DNA from: Isoetes taiwanensis | Taxonomy: Eukaryota; Streptophyta; Lycopodiopsida; Isoetales; Isoetaceae | Length of the DNA: 64,000 nt | NCBI GenBank assembly: GCA_021234155.1 | Contig: JAJEKV010000377.1 | Location: forward strand, 188,001-252,000 | Reading direction: 5' to 3' | Shown: piece after piece, positions 47,513-59,794 of the stretch | Numbering within the stretch: the first letter of the stretch is position 1 | How the letters are laid out: each line of letters opens with the position of its first letter | The notes under the pieces: model-generated | Told to the model about the DNA's origin: nothing | The model's input: only the letters and a program-made list of their open reading frames with translations | Database searches by the model: none | Translations under genes and position numbers: made by a program

Positions 47513-48057
47513 AATTATTAGTTGTATAGGTTATGTTTGTCAGCATGGAAATGCTAATCTAAGATATGGTAAGGCCATGGCTTGGACAAGGGTATTGGTG
47601 AAACCTGGGCTAAATTGGTAAGATGTAAAGTTCTTACACTATAAATTTTTAAACTCAAACTATTATTAATGGCATTATTTGTGATATACGCAGTGGCCTT
47701 GCATAAATACTGAAAAACAATAACCATTGGGAAGTATGGCATTTGAGCTACAGAATAGCCTTATTGGTTAACATATTATGTTCGTATGATATTAGGGCAA
47801 AACGCACTACCTGATCGCGGCGTGTTTTCTCAAGTAATCCGGCCAGAGGTAAGCTCTGGCCACATCATTTCTACAGCTTGCAACAGAAAAGGCAGTACCA
47901 GCCTGTGTATAGGTGCCAGGAGCGTAAGCCATGTAAAGTAGATCCATGCTAAGAACAGCCGGTATGGATATATAAGAAGAGCAGGAGCTTTTTGTGGGGA
48001 TGCATGATCCGCACTACCTGGTGCGGATCCCCTTGTGCTTTATCTGCATTTCTACCT

Positions 48058-48384
48058 ATGAGCAAAGAGATGGGTAGGAAGAAAGGAGATCTTAACTATG
48101 CTACTAGAAAGAGGATGGCACAAGAAAAAGTGGATACTAGCAGCAAGATGAATTTATTCCAGTATCACAAGATTGCAAAGATCTTAGAAGCAAAGATTAG
48201 TTCAGGGGCTACTGGAGGCAATGTGAATGTGCAACTTGGCATTGCCAATCAGGAAATTGCTGAAATTCCTGCTGCAGAGGTTGTTGCCACTGTCAAGAAT
48301 GCGAAAAGGAGGCAATCAAAGACCCAAAGAATGGCATATGCTTGTGGATCTACAAGCTTAAAGCATGGAGCGCATTTAAAATGA
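48058..48384 (+). CDS. Short ORF in the B pLTR, possible 5' coding exon
   Basis: Reads MSKEMGRKKGDLNYATRKRM and later LGIANQEIAEIPAAEVVATV. The frame is also open upstream to 47992. It is repeated in the right pLTR (about 56758-57188 in pieces), where the C-terminal reading differs at CAG/CTG sites. No family is recognised. Basic N-terminus, then an Ala/Glu-rich helix-like stretch. It may be the counterpart of the coding segment in the A pLTR although the sequences do not obviously align. Confidence 0.35.
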   Translation: MSKEMGRKKGDLNYATRKRMAQEKVDTSSKMNLFQYHKIAKILEAKISSGATGGNVNVQLGIANQEIAEIPAAEVVATVKNAKRRQSKTQRMAYACGSTSLKHGAHLK

Positions 48385-49456
48385 GCAAATCCGATTGTAA
48401 TGGAGCGCACTTCTCGTGTTCTAACTGTGTGTTCAATTATTTACATGATAAATATGAAGTATTACATCCGCATGAATTGTTCTCTAGATGATTATTACTA
48501 GTCAATGATAATATCTGGCATTGAAATAGAAAATATTATGAGCTTGTGTTTTGTAATTGTAAGAATGTAGAAGATTTAGGAAAGGATGTAAGCTAGATAT
48601 ATGATGATAATGTGCTTGCATAAATCGGGGTTACACGTATATTATATGAATATCTGAAATGATTTGGATTGGATATATCCTTTGGCAAAGGATAAGATAG
48701 ATTTTGATAGAATACTGACCATAAGGATCTTAATGTATTTGGCTACAAATGAGATGCAAATGCATAAAAGCTTAGGGTTTAAAGCTTGTTAATGGGACTT
48801 AGAAATGCGGTTCCCACTAATATTTCATGATGGGCTAAATAGTTGTTAAATGCATGATTGGAATGAAACCAAAGCGTCAGAACATAGTTAGAAATAATGG
48901 GCAGAGGTTTTTTAAGCCTAAAAATGAAATGAACATAAGATCTTATAATATTTATCCGTATGGAGATATTTTGATCTGTTGCAGCATAGAATAATTTAGA
49001 TATATGGCAGATCTATTACATGTGCTTATAGCTTAAGATAGGCAGTTTAGCATCTGCTTGAAACTTAGGATATGACCTATATTGCATTGGCATTCTACTG
49101 TAGCAGGGTTATGGTATAAAATTAAGAGTTGCTGCTTAACAGTAGACATTCTTGTGCTGTGATTAACAGTATTTGATGATTATAAATGTCCTTACCCCAT
49201 GTTAAGTTTGTGAAGCAAGCAGGGTGAAGGGGCATAAACCTAAAAAGTCCCATGACACCTGCTACCCTCAGCATGGCAACCATTCTAATGCTTGTTTTTG
49301 TTGTTTTGGGTGCAGGTAACAGGACTTTTTACTCCCTGCTATGTTTTATTCAAAAAATGGAAGATGGACAAGAAGCGAAAATTCAGTCTTGTTAATTGGT
49401 CTTGAAGACTCATATGAACAAACAGGAAATTGGATCTGCTGGTCTTATGTTTCAGT

Positions 49457-49734
49457 GGTTTGGGTGCATATTCACACGGGGGGTTACTCCGGGCAACAAG
49501 AGCTGTCGGATGGGCATATTTGCCCTTTATTCCAAGATCTGGACCGTACATAGCGATCCTCGTTTGTGGGGTATGCATGTACAAGTTTTTGTATACTGTA
49601 TATTAAGGTTTGCAAAATACTATAAGGTTTGAGAGAATGTACTTAATGGTGTTAATTTTGTACATGTATTGTAAATATATTTTTGGGGCTCTCGCTGCCC
49701 TACGTAACCCCCCGTGTGAATATGCACCCAAACC
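49457..49734 (+). mobile_element. MITE-like element with 31-bp TIRs, copy 1
   Basis: The left end reads GGTTTGGGTGCATATTCACA followed by CGGGGGGTTAC (49457-49487); its reverse complement is at 49704-49734. The interior matches, in reverse complement, the core at 59940-60200. There is no coding capacity. Arm-like sequence with GGGCCC motifs follows on the right (49735-49880 and again at about 50040-50180). Confidence 0.75.
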
Positions 49735-51916
49735 AAAGGGGGTTTAAGGGGGATTTTAATTTAAAATTGTTAGATGTAATAGTTTGTGTTAATTTATGTT
49801 AATTAATATTATAATAGTACTTATGTGTTAGTTATCTTAAAAAAAATTTTGGGCCCCTTGGCCCTAACAAAAAAACAAACATTATATGCGATTAGTTACA
49901 CGTTGACCAAATTGTTAAAGAATACAATTTTGCATATATAAAACACAAGTATTTAGATAACACCATTCTTATTCTCGTCCTTGCCAAACTTCAAATTTAC
50001 TAGTTACTCTCTTTGCCAAACTTCCACCCCTTACTCCAAAACAAGGATGCCAGTTTATGTTAATAATGTTAATGGTAGTTGTGTGTTGATTATTATATTA
50101 AAAAAAAAAAATTTGGCCCTTTGGGCCCTAACTAAAACAAACATAGGTAAACTTTATGGGTCTAAACATTAATTACTAAAAAGCACAATAACATCAAAAA
50201 GACAAACAAATTATTTCCATTACATGCCAAGAGCCGCCCAAATATACGCAAACACACTGTTATAAAATGGGCAAAAACACCAATAACATCATAAGGTTTA
50301 CTGAAGGGGGCCATGGCGCCCAATATAAAGCCAGTACTACTAGTTCAAGAGAATCAACTGTCAAAATAGTTTAAAATACCCCCTTCTATTGTAAACTGTA
50401 CATTGTCATGCATATGCTAGTGCATATGATAACATGTGCTGGTATCAATGCAAGCACATAATCTGTAACATCTGGTGCAAGATGTCCAACAAATATGGAA
50501 TGATCTGGACCGAAATCACCACGGAATAGTACAGTTGCAAATACCTCTTAACCGATTTTACAATGTCAGAAATTTCATGATGAGCATACCTCAATTCATC
50601 TCGATTCTTTAACCTCAATTTTGGCATCTATGCCCATAACAATTTATCCATGTATATTACCTTTTAAGGGTCCGAGATATATTACCTTTTAAAGGGTCCG
50701 AGACGCAGCGACCAATATGCCAACACGCCAATGTGGCCTCAAATTCTTGTTGCGGATGTCAAGTAAAATGAGTAGAGTGTTGAAAAAAAAAAAGGTTCTT
50801 GAGCTTGTACAAGTTCGTAAATGTGTGCACTTCATCGCAATGCCATCAACAACAAAGAAATCATCACATTCCGGCTACAACAAGATATAGAGATATGCTA
50901 AAACCTTTACAAGGCAAGTTTAAAAAGGATCAACATACCAAGGCACATTTTTTAAGCCTTACCAAACTGCATCTTTCTTTGTCCATGTTAAATTCTGTGC
51001 ATGTTAGATTCATGCTTCAATGCTTTTGCAACAATACTCTTTGATGGAGCAAGCAACAACTCGCACATGCGTATGAAATTGATCAACTAACATCAAAGCG
51101 TCCTTTTACGAATGGTACAATTGATAGGAACAATCATTATAATGAATTGATTATCAAATACCACACGGGGAACCTAAAACCTTCAAAGATCACAAAACCA
51201 TCTTACACGAATTTGTAGACCACCCGCATGCAAGGTACATCCTTTCAAGGTCCAATTAACACCGACAAACTCCATGGCCCGAGAACCGTTATGCATTAAG
51301 CCTTCATCTTGGGCTGCACTAAAAGACCCGCCAGTTCGGAATGAATCACGGAAAAGCATTAACATGTTCTGGAAGAAATTATTGCGGTTTTAGATCTGCA
51401 TCTCCAATGCTACCCATCCGAGCTGCGTAGTCTCTCGGCAATCAATGCTCTAAAGATGAGAGCATTTGGGCATATCGTTGCCATTCATCAACTTCGGGGA
51501 CCGTGATGAACCAAAATGAACAATTTCGATATAGAATGCCACCTAACCAAAGCCGCCATCAAATCCATCCCGCTTGCCTTGGACATTGCCCCTTTTCCGT
51601 TCTCTCGTAATTTCTCCCCAAACCTTTGCTTCTGCAATGATCGCCATGACCCTAGAAAATCCCTAGAGAAAACCTATTCCAAAACCACAAACCTAATATT
51701 AACCTAATATTTGAAACCTAAACTAAAAAAACATGCAAACAATAAAAGCCCCACAACCACACGATTTTCCCTCTTCTTTAAAATCAATGGCTAACAAATG
51801 GGTGCACTCTAGAAATACTGTTTAGTACGTCCACGTGAATACGCCCGTGAAATCATATGAAAATCATGCCAAAAAGCGTATAAAATCACAGAAAAAACCC
51901 CCTGTTATAATGTTAG
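49462..51916. mobile_element. Composite insertion in the B left pLTR
   Basis: Absent from the right pLTR, where TGGTTT runs straight into ATATTTTATATG. Its left edge is a terminal-inverted-repeat element (49457-49734). Its right edge, read on the minus strand, is TCTAACATTATAACAGGGGG, matching another terminus at 33123 on the plus strand. Between them lie AT-rich DNA and a minus-strand ORF scrap (51183-51365) with no recognised motif. Probably at least two nested elements. Confidence 0.65.
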
Positions 51917-52220
51917 ATATTTTATATGTAAAACTGCATGCATAGCAGATCTGGTAGACTTGTTTAGATCTATGACTTTGTCAAAAGGTTTTGAGTTATA
52001 ATAAAGTTCTTCTGTCTTGGAAATTTGTAGCCAGAACATGGCCTTGTAGTTTAAATTCACCTATTTAATTACAAGGGCTGCTTATTGGATCGAAGTTTAG
52101 TCCTTAAAAAAGGTCTAAATTAGATTGAAGTCTGTCTTTTGACAGGTTTAAAGGTTTTTTGATTTAATTCCAGTTTCTTGGTTATACCAAGTCCCATGAC
52201 TCTGGTTACATAATATTTAG

Positions 52221-53804
52221 GTGAACTGCTATATTGCCTACTATGATGATCTAACATTGTACATGTTTTATAAGGACATGAATTTGGAACTTGAGACAAA
52301 CAATGACAACGTATGGATCAAGGAGCTTATAGCTTTACAATATGACAAGTGCAATATTGACAGTCCGAATTTTGCAGTTCAAAACATTATAGCGTGCATC
52401 AAAGGCAAGGATATCCACTCTTTTATTACATTCAAGGAATGCAACTTACATGACAAAAGACTTTCCCCAGTTATGTATCTTGGTTTTAACGGGTGGTTTA
52501 AAGTATACCAACAAATCAAAATGGTGAACTTTGAATTTGCTAAGGCTAAAGACATTGTAGCTGCTGTCTATTCTGATTTTAGCAGCATTTTGTATGAAAG
52601 AACATGCCTTGAGGACATACAGGCCAGTAAATTTGTGTTAGGCCTATCTGCTTTAGAAGCTGCTAATGAAATAATACCCTCATTTGACAAAAAAGAGGAG
52701 GATGCCATCACTGAACAGAATAATGAAGATTTTCAAGGATGCTTGTTCTCTGAAGCTGATCTGGCAGAAGATGTTATGCTAAATATTGAAAAAGACAAGA
52801 GTGGGGTTACTAGTTCGGAGATTGAAGTTCCTAATCTGACCCTCAGCAATTCTTCATGCTACCCTATACTGATTGAACAAACAGTTGAAACATATTCTGC
52901 TGTATATTCTCATGCTATTTGGACCAGCCTGAATTTTGGTGCGCTTGCCCCAATAAATGTTGATACATGGATGGCTCTTTCTGGGGTGACAAAGGAAGAA
53001 GTAAAATATGCAAAAACAGCTGCAACAAGGCTTGAAAAGGTATTTAATACGCTTGATGTCAATTTACCTTTTAAGATGGACTTTTTTGGCTTAACCTGTC
53101 TGAAAGATACTATTATCCAAGTTGCACAGAAAGGCCATATGGCATTCCCTAATATTGAGAGGGATGATTTTTATCTCAAACGCATATGGAGGACGCATTG
53201 TCCTTATTTCAAATGCAAATGCGAGAAGAAGGAAAAAAGCAATAGGAGAAGAGATGACGTTTGTAAATGCACTATTATATGGCTTGACCAAGGGATATGG
53301 TTCTTAATGAACCATATGCATGAGTTGTATCCGGATTTCTCACCTATTATGAAAATGGTCACCCTTACAAAAATTCTGAATCAGGAACTAAAACCTGCTG
53401 TAATAGCTTATATTGGGTACTTGGAAGTGAGAAAGACCATGCTGGAAATGACTATAGCATATGCAGAAACTCCGGAGAAAAACCTTAAAGTCATGTTTGG
53501 CAATAACAAAGTGGCGATATTCGAGAAGATGATCAAACCAGTGACTTTTATGAGCATGCAAAATCCTAACAAACGCACTGGAGTATTGCAGAAAGCAGTA
53601 TATGTTCCTAAAAGTGTTGGCACAAATTATGGCATCAAGAATCCTAAGATGCCACCTAGAATCATGATGGACCCAAAGAAAACTAGCAATGAATGTAACA
53701 TCACTAAGAATACTGAAATTGGAAGTACCAGCACTGATGAAATGGTTACTTCACTTAGTGATGACCTGCCTCCAAATACTGAAGTTGTTGCAGATACGCA
53801 ATAA
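52221..53804 (+). CDS. Element B ORF1, unknown family
   Basis: Uninterrupted 527-aa frame and the best template for the A ORF1. The N-terminal half (to about residue 225) is acidic and helical-looking. Then comes FGALAPINVDTWMALSGVT, and a conserved block HMAFPNIERDDFYLKRIWRT leading into a Cys cluster (C327, C332, C334, C348, C350). LDQGIWFLMNHMHELYPDFS follows, then a Ser/Thr/Pro-rich tail. It sits between the left pLTR and the RT gene as in element A. The start may be an exon edge (acceptor-like ACATAATATTTAG just upstream). No catalytic motif is recognised; a nucleic-acid-binding or RNP role is inference. Confidence 0.7.
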   Translation: MNCYIAYYDDLTLYMFYKDMNLELETNNDNVWIKELIALQYDKCNIDSPNFAVQNIIACIKGKDIHSFITFKECNLHDKRLSPVMYLGFNGWFKVYQQIKMVNFEFAKAKDIVAAVYSDFSSILYERTCLEDIQASKFVLGLSALEAANEIIPSFDKKEEDAITEQNNEDFQGCLFSEADLAEDVMLNIEKDKSGVTSSEIEVPNLTLSNSSCYPILIEQTVETYSAVYSHAIWTSLNFGALAPINVDTWMALSGVTKEEVKYAKTAATRLEKVFNTLDVNLPFKMDFFGLTCLKDTIIQVAQKGHMAFPNIERDDFYLKRIWRTHCPYFKCKCEKKEKSNRRRDDVCKCTIIWLDQGIWFLMNHMHELYPDFSPIMKMVTLTKILNQELKPAVIAYIGYLEVRKTMLEMTIAYAETPEKNLKVMFGNNKVAIFEKMIKPVTFMSMQNPNKRTGVLQKAVYVPKSVGTNYGIKNPKMPPRIMMDPKKTSNECNITKNTEIGSTSTDEMVTSLSDDLPPNTEVVADTQ

Positions 53805-53993
53805 ACTTGTGTGTTTTTGTTATTAAAATTTTCCAACTTGGATGTATAATCCTAAGTTTGGGCGGATATTAATATACATTGGCCATTTGGCTTGGATTTT
53901 ATATCCATACTAAATAAATAAAAATGTTACATCTTCTGTTGAAGTATTATAGAAAGTACTTCTATTCTTACTTAATGTTTTTTACTGTTGTAG

Positions 53994-56084
53994 GTCATTG
54001 ATAAATGGACCAGAACTACTGTTAGGGATGTAAACAGGAAATTACATCTGGTGAGTCATAAAGCTGAGGAAAAGAAATTTATAATACATTTTACGTTTTT
54101 CAATAAAGCATTGGAAAAGTTCAACATTAAAAGATTATTTTACATTGGTTTAGAGGAATGTTTGCAAGAAAGGGGCACTGAATTATTGGATAAGACTGTA
54201 TTTTCATGGAGATACATTGACCAACTTAAGGATAAAGTGTACAAACCCTTTGCTATTTTTGCAGATGGTAGTAGGGTAAAATGTCCATGTAAAAATCCCA
54301 ACCTGAAGAGGTTCATTGATCCAAAGATTGGGCATGTTAGAACCATTGATCTGGAAATCATACACTGCCCAAAACTCAGAAAAGCATTTGCCAATGGTTT
54401 TAACCATATTCCTGACCATTCTTTTATTGTGGAACAGTTTATGACAGAATTTGAACTGGCTTGTAAGCAGTTTTTTGCAGTGCATAAATTTGATCTTTTA
54501 GATCTAACGGATAAGGATATTAAGAGCATTACTGATGTCCTTATGAAATATGCCCACATGGATATTGTGGAGTTCAAGCACAAAATGACACCAAAAAGAT
54601 ATTTGTGGAATGACCTTGAGGTCAAAAAGAACATTGAATGGTTAAATAAAACCTATACATTGCGAGGTCTTGACAAAGCGACTAATAATCACGACCTTTA
54701 TATGCCAAAACATATCCAGGGACATGGCCATGATCAGGCTTTCTGGTAATGATTTTGAGAAATGCATGGAATCGGTGATGATATTAAAATGTTATGCATT
54801 AAGGACATTCAAGTATTTTTAGGAATGAAGAAGGGAATCTGAGAGGAATTTGCCATGTATTTAATGGCAACTTACAAAGCGCATAAAAATGAGTATAGGT
54901 GGCTGACTAATGCCCATGATACATTATTTTCTGAATTAGCATCTCTTATTACAGCTGTCCTGAATAATTTCATTGAAAATTGGCCAAATATCTGTGCCAG
55001 AGCCACTGCCAGATATAGACTATGGAGTAAAAAACCTCTAAATGCATGTTGGATGATAAGCTCGCAGTATGATGTGGTTTTGAACCTGCCTAGTAAAATA
55101 CATGATGTTTTTTCTGCTGACATCACTAAATGTTACGAAAATATACCCATATATGGTGATGATGGGATTGTTGAGATTATGGATGCAATCACAGATATGG
55201 TTTGGCAATATATGATGGAGGACTGCCATTTATTTGACCTTATTCTGAAAGTTAAGAATGATAAAGTGCAGATTAAATGGGTCAGATCACATGCTGCTAA
55301 GGAATTTATTAGCTGGAAAATGCTCACCAGAAATGAATTCAAAAACATGAATTCATGGCTATTAACCCATTGTTTCCTACAAATGGGTAGCAAAACTTGG
55401 AGACAAAAAAAAAACATACCAATGGGATTTGCTTGCAGTCCTGCCTGGTGTAACCTCTATTTGGCGTGGTTTGAGCTTAGGTTCATAATCAAGCTAGCAC
55501 AATCAGGAAGAATTAGTGACATTCATAGGTTCCAGCATGCTGCAAGGTTTATAGATGATTTAAATATCATAAATGGTGGACACTTGGCTGAATTTTTCTC
55601 TGTCCAATCACAGCTGACTATCTATAACCTTGAACACTTGGGCATAAAAAATGAAAACCATCTGACTCCTACAAGGTATGAAGCATCCTATTGGTATTGA
55701 ATGCAATTTCACGAATATTACCTTCAAAGTTATGGACATTGAAAGGGCATTTTCGAAATTAGTAGATACGACAAAAGGTGCAAACTACCATTTGTAGTTG
55801 ATAAATTTATAAAAGCCTCCAGCTGCAGGCCATATGGACATGCTTCAAAGGTAATTATTTCACAGGTTGTACCATATGTTTATGCCCATTCGAATGCTTT
55901 CAATGCAGCTAAGGACATATATGGTTTAATCTGTGCATTTTGCAATAATGGATTTGCTCAAAAGGATATCATACAGAATGTCATGGGAGTACTACTGAAT
56001 GAAGACTTTCCAGGTACACTCTACAATATAAAGGACATGATTCACTTTCTGAAAAATTTGTACAATACAGAACAAAAGGAATGA
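53994..56084 (+). pseudogene. Element B ORF2: Penelope-like reverse transcriptase (broken)
   Basis: Homologous to A ORF2 throughout, starting after the acceptor TTTTTTACTGTTGTAG. Frames run from 53994 to about 54715, then are disrupted to about 54855, then open to about 55690, then shifted to a TGA at 56084. Motifs: KCPCKNPNLKRFIDPKIGHV, GLDKATNN, YKAHKNEYRWLTNA, motif A FSADITKCYENIP, motif B IPMGFACSPAWCNLYLAWFE and motif C RFIDDLN. Motif C has Phe-Ile where A has Tyr-Met before the Asp pair. Some frame breaks fall near altered CTG/CAG contexts (for example about 54770), so decay may be overstated. No endonuclease domain is seen. Confidence 0.75.
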
Positions 56085-56217
56085 CAATATTGGTGGGTAG
56101 GGCCTAGCAACAAGGTCCTACTCACCTTGTTGCTATCTGTGTTGCAAAAAAAATGGATAGTTTTATACTTTCAAGCAAAAAACAGCCCATCTGACCAACG
56201 GTTGGAGGAAGGTTTTT

Positions 56218-58412
56218 ATTAGTTGTATAGGTTATGTTTGTCAGCATGGAAATGCTAATCTAAGATATGGTAAGGCCATGGCTTGGACAAGGGTATTGGT
56301 GAAACCTGGGCTAAATTGGTAAGATGTAAAGTTCTTACACTATAAATTTTTAAACTCAAACTATTATTAATGGCATTATTTGTGATATACGCAGTGGCCT
56401 TGCATAAATACTGAAAAACAATAACCATTGGGAAGTATGGCATTTGAGCTTCTGAGAATAGCCTTATTGGTTAACATATTATGTTAGGTATGATATTAGG
56501 GCAAAACGCACTACCCGATCAAGGGCGTTTTTTCTCAAGTAATCCGCCAGAGGTAAGCTCCGGCCACATCATTCTGACTTTGCAGAAAAGCGTTACCGGC
56601 ACGTGTACTATAGGTGCCGAGGGCGTAAGCCATGTAAAGTAGATCCATGCTAAGAACAGCCGGTATGGATATATAAGAAGAGCAGGAGCTTTTTGTGGGG
56701 ATGCATGATCCGCACTACTGGTGCGGATCCCCTTGTGCTTTATCTGCATTTCTACCTATGAGCAAAGAGATGGGTAGGAAGAAAGGAGATCTTAACTATG
56801 CTACTAGAAAGAGGATGGCACAAGAAAAAGTGGATACTAGCAGCAAGAGGAATTTATTCCAGTATCACAAGATTGCAAAGATCTCAGAAGCAAAGATTCA
56901 GGGGCTACTGGAGGCAATGTGAATGTGCAACTTGGCATTGCCAATCAAGAAATTGCTGAAATTCCTGCTGCAGAGGTTGTTGCCACTGTCAAGAATGCAG
57001 AAAAGGAGGCAATCAAAGGCCCAGCAATGGCATATGCTTGTGGATCTACAAGCTTAAAGCATGGAGCAGACGAAAATCTGAGCAAATCCAGTGGGCTGGA
57101 GCGCACTTCTCAGGTTCTAATCTGTGTGTTCAATTATTTACATGATAAATATGAAGTATTACATCTGCATGAATTGTTCTCTAGATGATTATTACTAGTC
57201 AATGATAATACGGTACTGAAATAGAAAATATTATGAGCTTGTGTTTCAGAATTGTAAGAATGTAGAAGATTTAGGAAAGGATGTAAGCTAGATATATGAT
57301 GATAATGTGCTTGCATAAATCAAGGTTACACAGAAGTATTATATGAATATACAGAAATGATGCTGGATTGGATATATCCTTTGGCAAAGGATAAGATAGA
57401 TTTTGATAGAATACTGACCATAAGGATCTTAATGTATTTGGCTACAAATGAGATGCAAATGCATAAAAGCTTAGGGTTTAAAGCTTGTTAATGGGACTTA
57501 GAAATGCAGTTCCCGCTAATATTTCATGATGGGCTAAATAGTTGTTAAATGCATGATTGGAATGAAACCCAAGAATCTTCTTTGTAACATAGTTAGAAAT
57601 AATGGGGAGAGGTTTTTAAGCCTAAAAAATGAAATGAACATAAGATCTTATAATATTTATCCATTATGGAGATATTTTGATCCTGTTAAAAGATAGAATA
57701 ATTTAGATATATGGCAGATCTATTACATGTGCTTATAGCTTAAGATAGGCAGTTTAGCATCTGCTTGAAACTTAGGATATGACCTATATTGCATTGGCAT
57801 TCTCGTAAGGGGGTTATGGTATAAAATTAAGAGTTGCCGCTTAACAAGAGACATTCTTGTCTTTGTGATTTACCGGTATTTGATGATTATAAATGTCCTT
57901 ACCCCATGTTAAGTTTGTGAAGCAAGCGAGGGGTGAAGGGGGCATAAACCTAAAAAGTCCCATGACACCCGCTACCCTCAAAGATGGCAACCATTCTAAT
58001 GCTTGTTTTGTTGTTTTGGGTGCAGTGCGGGACTTTTACCCGGCTATGTTTTATTCAAAAATGGAAGATGGACAAGAAGCGAAAAATTCAGTCTTGTTAA
58101 TTGGTCTTGAAGACTCATATGAACAAAGCGAGGAAATTGATCTGCTGGTCTTATGTTTTGTTGGTTTATATTTTATATGTAAACTGCATGCATAGCAGAT
58201 CGGTAGACTTGTTTAGATCTATGACTTTGTCAAAAGGTTTTGAGTTATAATAAAAGTTCTTCCATTGGGTTTATTTGGAAATTTGTAGCCAGAACATGGC
58301 CTTGTGGTTTAAATTCACCTATTTAATTACAAGGGCTGCTTATTGGATCGAAGTTTAGTCCTTAAAAAAGGTCTAAATTAGATTGAAGTCTGTCTTTTGA
58401 CAGGTTTAAAGG
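56218..58412 (+). repeat. Element B right pLTR
   Basis: Uninterrupted B long repeat of about 2.2 kb; it gives the empty site for the insertion at 49462-51916. It ends at GACAGGTTTAAAGG and a T-run. Confidence 0.88.
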
Positions 58413-59500
58413 TTTTTTTTTTTTTTTTTTTTTTTTGAAGGAAAGAAGTTTACAGATTAATCGGATAGGAAGAATTACAATACGAGATCCCTCTATGGAT
58501 CAGATATAAGTTAAGTACAAAGGATCCCATCTGGATCTGAATCATGTCTGTAACTAAAGAACACATGAGCCTCTCTCAACCTCTTCTTCTGTCTCAATTA
58601 GACAGAGTACTATAGGAGCCAAGTACCCATTTTCCACAGCTGCAAACAAATCTTGAATGCTCCAAAACCTCTTGCAAAACTAGAAATGAAGATGGAAAGA
58701 GATGAAGAGTAACCGAAGCGGTCTCCATTTCTGCGTTGGGGAATCCCATACTTCAAACTATGATCAAATTATACAATTTTATTACCGTATGTGAGATCAA
58801 AAGGAGATCTTTGCATTGTCGGGGATGCGCCCGGTCGGCCGACACATGAATCGGCTAGACACACGGCCCAGCCACCGAGAACTCTCCCTAAAATCTGGCT
58901 CATGATATCCGGTCTTGATATGGAAACATCAACCCGGGCACAATAGATCCCTAGCTTCGGCAATCTCAAATAACCCAACATTACGTTATAAAAGCATGTC
59001 GAGATCAAGAATTTACTCAACTTCTTCCAAGAAAACACCTCCGCATCTTTACGCTAGCAAGAAAGAGCAAGAGGAGGGAAAAACCAAATGATCCGAAGAT
59101 CCAACTAGAAAGACCGTCCGAAAAAGACCCTAAGACTTTCTTTAAAGATTTCGCTTCAATTTCGGCTCCACCTTATAGACTCTACGCCCTTTTCGGTGTG
59201 ATTTGCTTAGCAAATCATCATTCTTCTAAAGATTGAGAGCAAAATGCCACGTTAGTGGCTTACCAAACTGAATCCAAAACCGCCTTGAAGCGCTTCAAAA
59301 AATCGATGCCAAATTCTTTGAAGGCAAAAATCGCCCGAGCACCTAGGCAAACCCACTAGCACCGGGTTTGGTCTTTGATCTGCAAGAAGATCTCGCAGCA
59401 ATCTCGGAAAGAGAGAGGAGAGGGAGGCTGACCTCCTTCCCTTGCCTTCCTAGCCGCAGCGCTAAAGGGTCGTGCCAAGAACCATCCACCCTATTTTTCA
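58413..59500 (-). mobile_element. T-tailed retroelement scrap, minus strand
   Basis: Twenty-four T (58413-58436) are followed by GAAGGAAAGAAG, similar to the T-run plus GAAGGCAAGA at 20.33 kb. Read on the minus strand this is a 3' end with a poly(A) tail. The body contains an unremarkable minus-strand ORF (58769-59038) with no motif I recognise. The right boundary is not determined. Confidence 0.4.
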
Positions 59501-59536
59501 TTCAGGATCTTTTATGTCAAAGTTCCAGAGAATATT

Positions 59537-59794
59537 GTGGCCAATACATTCCAATTGTTCTTTTTTGTACTGTTTGGCTTAACTGCCAAATTAATGGTTT
59601 CTTGTGGAGTTGCAATGGCCTATACTGGCAGAAGATTGGTGTTTGTGAGATTTCTTTCTAATGTTCCCAAATTGTGGAAGAGACTTGCAACAACATATTT
59701 CTGGATCTGTATCATACTACTTCAATTCCTCGCATTTGTCATGGTTGCCATAATATTTTCTGTGGCATTTGCTCATTTGATATTTAGTAATTAA
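59537..59794 (+). CDS. Small hydrophobic ORF, uncertain
   Basis: 85 aa with two strongly hydrophobic stretches: FFFVLFGLTAKLMVSCGVAM near the start and an IILLQFLAFVMVAIIFSVAF segment near the end. They are separated by a basic linker, as in a small membrane protein or the last part of a larger one. No family is recognised. Its last 30 bp fall in the left arm of the inverted repeat at 59765, so it may be an exon truncated by that element, or chance. Confidence 0.25.
   Translation: MANTFQLFFFVLFGLTAKLMVSCGVAMAYTGRRLVFVRFLSNVPKLWKRLATTYFWICIILLQFLAFVMVAIIFSVAFAHLIFSN

Larger units (their letters stand above)
47513..52160 (+). repeat. Element B left pLTR (split by an insertion)
   Basis: 47513-49461 matches 56218 to about 58163, and 51917-52160 matches about 58164-58412. 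The intervening 49462-51916 is absent from the right copy. Confidence 0.88.
47513..58412 (+). mobile_element. Penelope-like retroelement B with long direct repeats
   Basis: Same architecture and orientation as A: left pLTR (47513-52160, with a 2.46-kb insertion), ORF1 (52221-53804), ORF2 (53994-56084, broken), right pLTR (56218-58412). Its pLTR sequence is unrelated at a glance to that of A, and its proteins are clearly diverged from A's, so this is a second family and not a duplicate of A. The right end runs into a T-run at 58413-58436. Confidence 0.75.
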
